From Opitutia bacterium UBA7374 (GTDB taxonomy: Bacteria > Verrucomicrobiota > Verrucomicrobiia > Opitutales > Coraliomargaritaceae), in NCBI GenBank assembly GCA_002469895.1, contig DKOA01000066.1, forward strand, positions 10,124-17,177: DNA of 7,054 bases, read 5' to 3'. Shown one piece after another: positions 6,450-7,054 of this stretch. The position numbers and the translations under genes were made by a program. The notes below the pieces were generated by a model. That model did not search any database and was not told the origin of the DNA. It worked only from the letters and a program-made list of their open reading frames with translations. Within the stretch, counting starts at the first letter, position 1. Each line of letters begins with the position of its first letter.

Positions 6450-6967
6450 CCAAGAGGTGCGTAGTGGAGGAATACATGCAAGCAAACGCAAGCCGCTAAG
6501 GCGGCAGCTAAGTCATCGATAACACACCCAATGCCCCCGGAAAGATTTTGTAGGCGGGCGATGCCAAATGGCTTCAAGATATCAAAAAAACGAAAAAGAC
6601 CGAATCCGGCCATAAGGATCGGCCAACCCGCATAGGATGCAATAATCCCGTTGGTTCCGCCCATTCCGAAAAAGACAATTGGCATCGCGACAAATTCATC
6701 GAGCACAATCATTCCGGGATCTCGTGCCCCAAGCCGACGTTCTGCCTCATCGCAGATCCCCATGGCAAAGTAAGCCGCTAGAGCAGTAAAAAATATGAAG
6801 CTGATTGGCCCTAGTTTATGAAAAAATACCGCATAGAAGCCCAATCCGGCGATACTGCCAATCGTACCCGGCGCGCGACCAAATCGCCCAAGCGGCCCAA
6901 GCGTCGCCAACCCGATGACGATCTCATCCGGAAGAAAACGTGACCAAAAGAATCGAAAGCGCATCAT
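6446..6967 (-). CDS. pgpA: Phosphatidylglycerophosphatase A
   Basis: Inner-membrane phosphatase that removes phosphate from phosphatidylglycerophosphate to give phosphatidylglycerol, the step after PgsA. Numbered from the ATG at 6967 (173 aa): RAPGT (31-35), Asp73-Glu74 in CDEAE, the signature DPGMIVLDE (83-91), FRFFDILKP (125-133) and GGIGCVIDD (144-152). The acidic residues Asp83, Asp90, Glu91, Asp151 and Asp152 are the expected metal-binding or catalytic set. Three to four hydrophobic helices separate these motifs. The start is uncertain. The ATG at 6967 (or the adjacent ATG at 6964) gives the usual 155-173 aa and begins just before the conserved FLPDEIV. A GTG at 7021 would add 18 residues and has GGAAAG directly upstream, too close for a good ribosome site. 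An in-frame TGA at 7052-7054 bounds the frame. The stop overlaps the next gene's ATG by four bases, so the two are probably one operon. Any upstream partner lies outside the window. Confidence 0.92.
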   Translation of the reverse strand: MMRFRFFWSRFLPDEIVIGLATLGPLGRFGRAPGTIGSIAGLGFYAVFFHKLGPISFIFFTALAAYFAMGICDEAERRLGARDPGMIVLDEFVAMPIVFFGMGGTNGIIASYAGWPILMAGFGLFRFFDILKPFGIARLQNLSGGIGCVIDDLAAALAACVCLHVFLHYAPLG

Positions 6968-7054
6968 GATAAAGAATAGGAGGTAAAATCTAGAGGTCTC
7001 AGGCTCATTTGGCAGAGCCACCCTTTCCAGAGAAAAGCTCTCGGTACTTAATCA

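Noticed and set aside
6450..6491. Upstream start for the pseudo-rhomboid (MRLLACIPP...)
   Set aside because: It lies inside pgpA and the extra 14 residues look like out-of-frame pgpA sequence. The ATG at 6449 gives a clean ATGA overlap and a normal N-terminus.
7022..7054. Possible end of an upstream gene with TGA at 7052-7054 on the minus strand
   Set aside because: Only the stop triplet would be in the window, so it cannot be told from a chance in-frame stop bounding pgpA.

Overview
The window holds six protein-coding genes, all complete within it and almost without gaps. There are no rRNA or tRNA genes, mobile elements or CRISPR arrays that I can recognise. Five genes lie on the minus strand and one (bioA) on the plus strand. 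The content is core bacterial housekeeping: protein export and translation (lepB, lepA), fatty-acid and phospholipid synthesis (fabD, pgpA), biotin synthesis (bioA), and one membrane protein of unknown role. Base composition looks moderate and even, with no sign of recent transfer. The source is probably a member of Verrucomicrobiota, perhaps the Opitutae/Puniceicoccales side. That is an inference from an enlarged signal peptidase I, a FabD with a GLSLGE nucleophile elbow resembling chloroplast FabD as I remember it, and the lack of clear Shine-Dalgarno sequences. It was not tested against a database.

Layout, following transcription. A minus-strand group runs fabD (4118-3210), lepA (3103-1295), lepB (1261-32), with gaps of 106 and 33 bp. 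It joins malonyl-ACP supply, the ribosomal GTPase EF4 and leader peptidase, and keeps the classical lepA-lepB pairing. A 175-bp divergent spacer (4119-4293) separates fabD from bioA. It carries an extended -10 element facing fabD and four copies of ACGAA with regular spacing. bioA (4294-5700, plus) stands alone with no other biotin gene in view. Its 3' end overlaps the 3' end of a convergent gene by 61 bp.

That convergent gene (6449-5640, minus) encodes a rhomboid-fold membrane protein that appears to have lost protease residues and ends in a two-CXXC tail. It is coupled by an ATGA overlap to pgpA (start 6967 or 7021, end 6446), the phosphatidylglycerophosphate phosphatase of phosphatidylglycerol synthesis.

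I found no convincing new multi-gene system. The points most worth a second look are the roughly 140-residue insertion in the signal peptidase catalytic domain, the pseudo-rhomboid coupled to pgpA, the antisense 3' overlap, the repeat set in the divergent promoter region, and the hairpin over the fabD stop codon.
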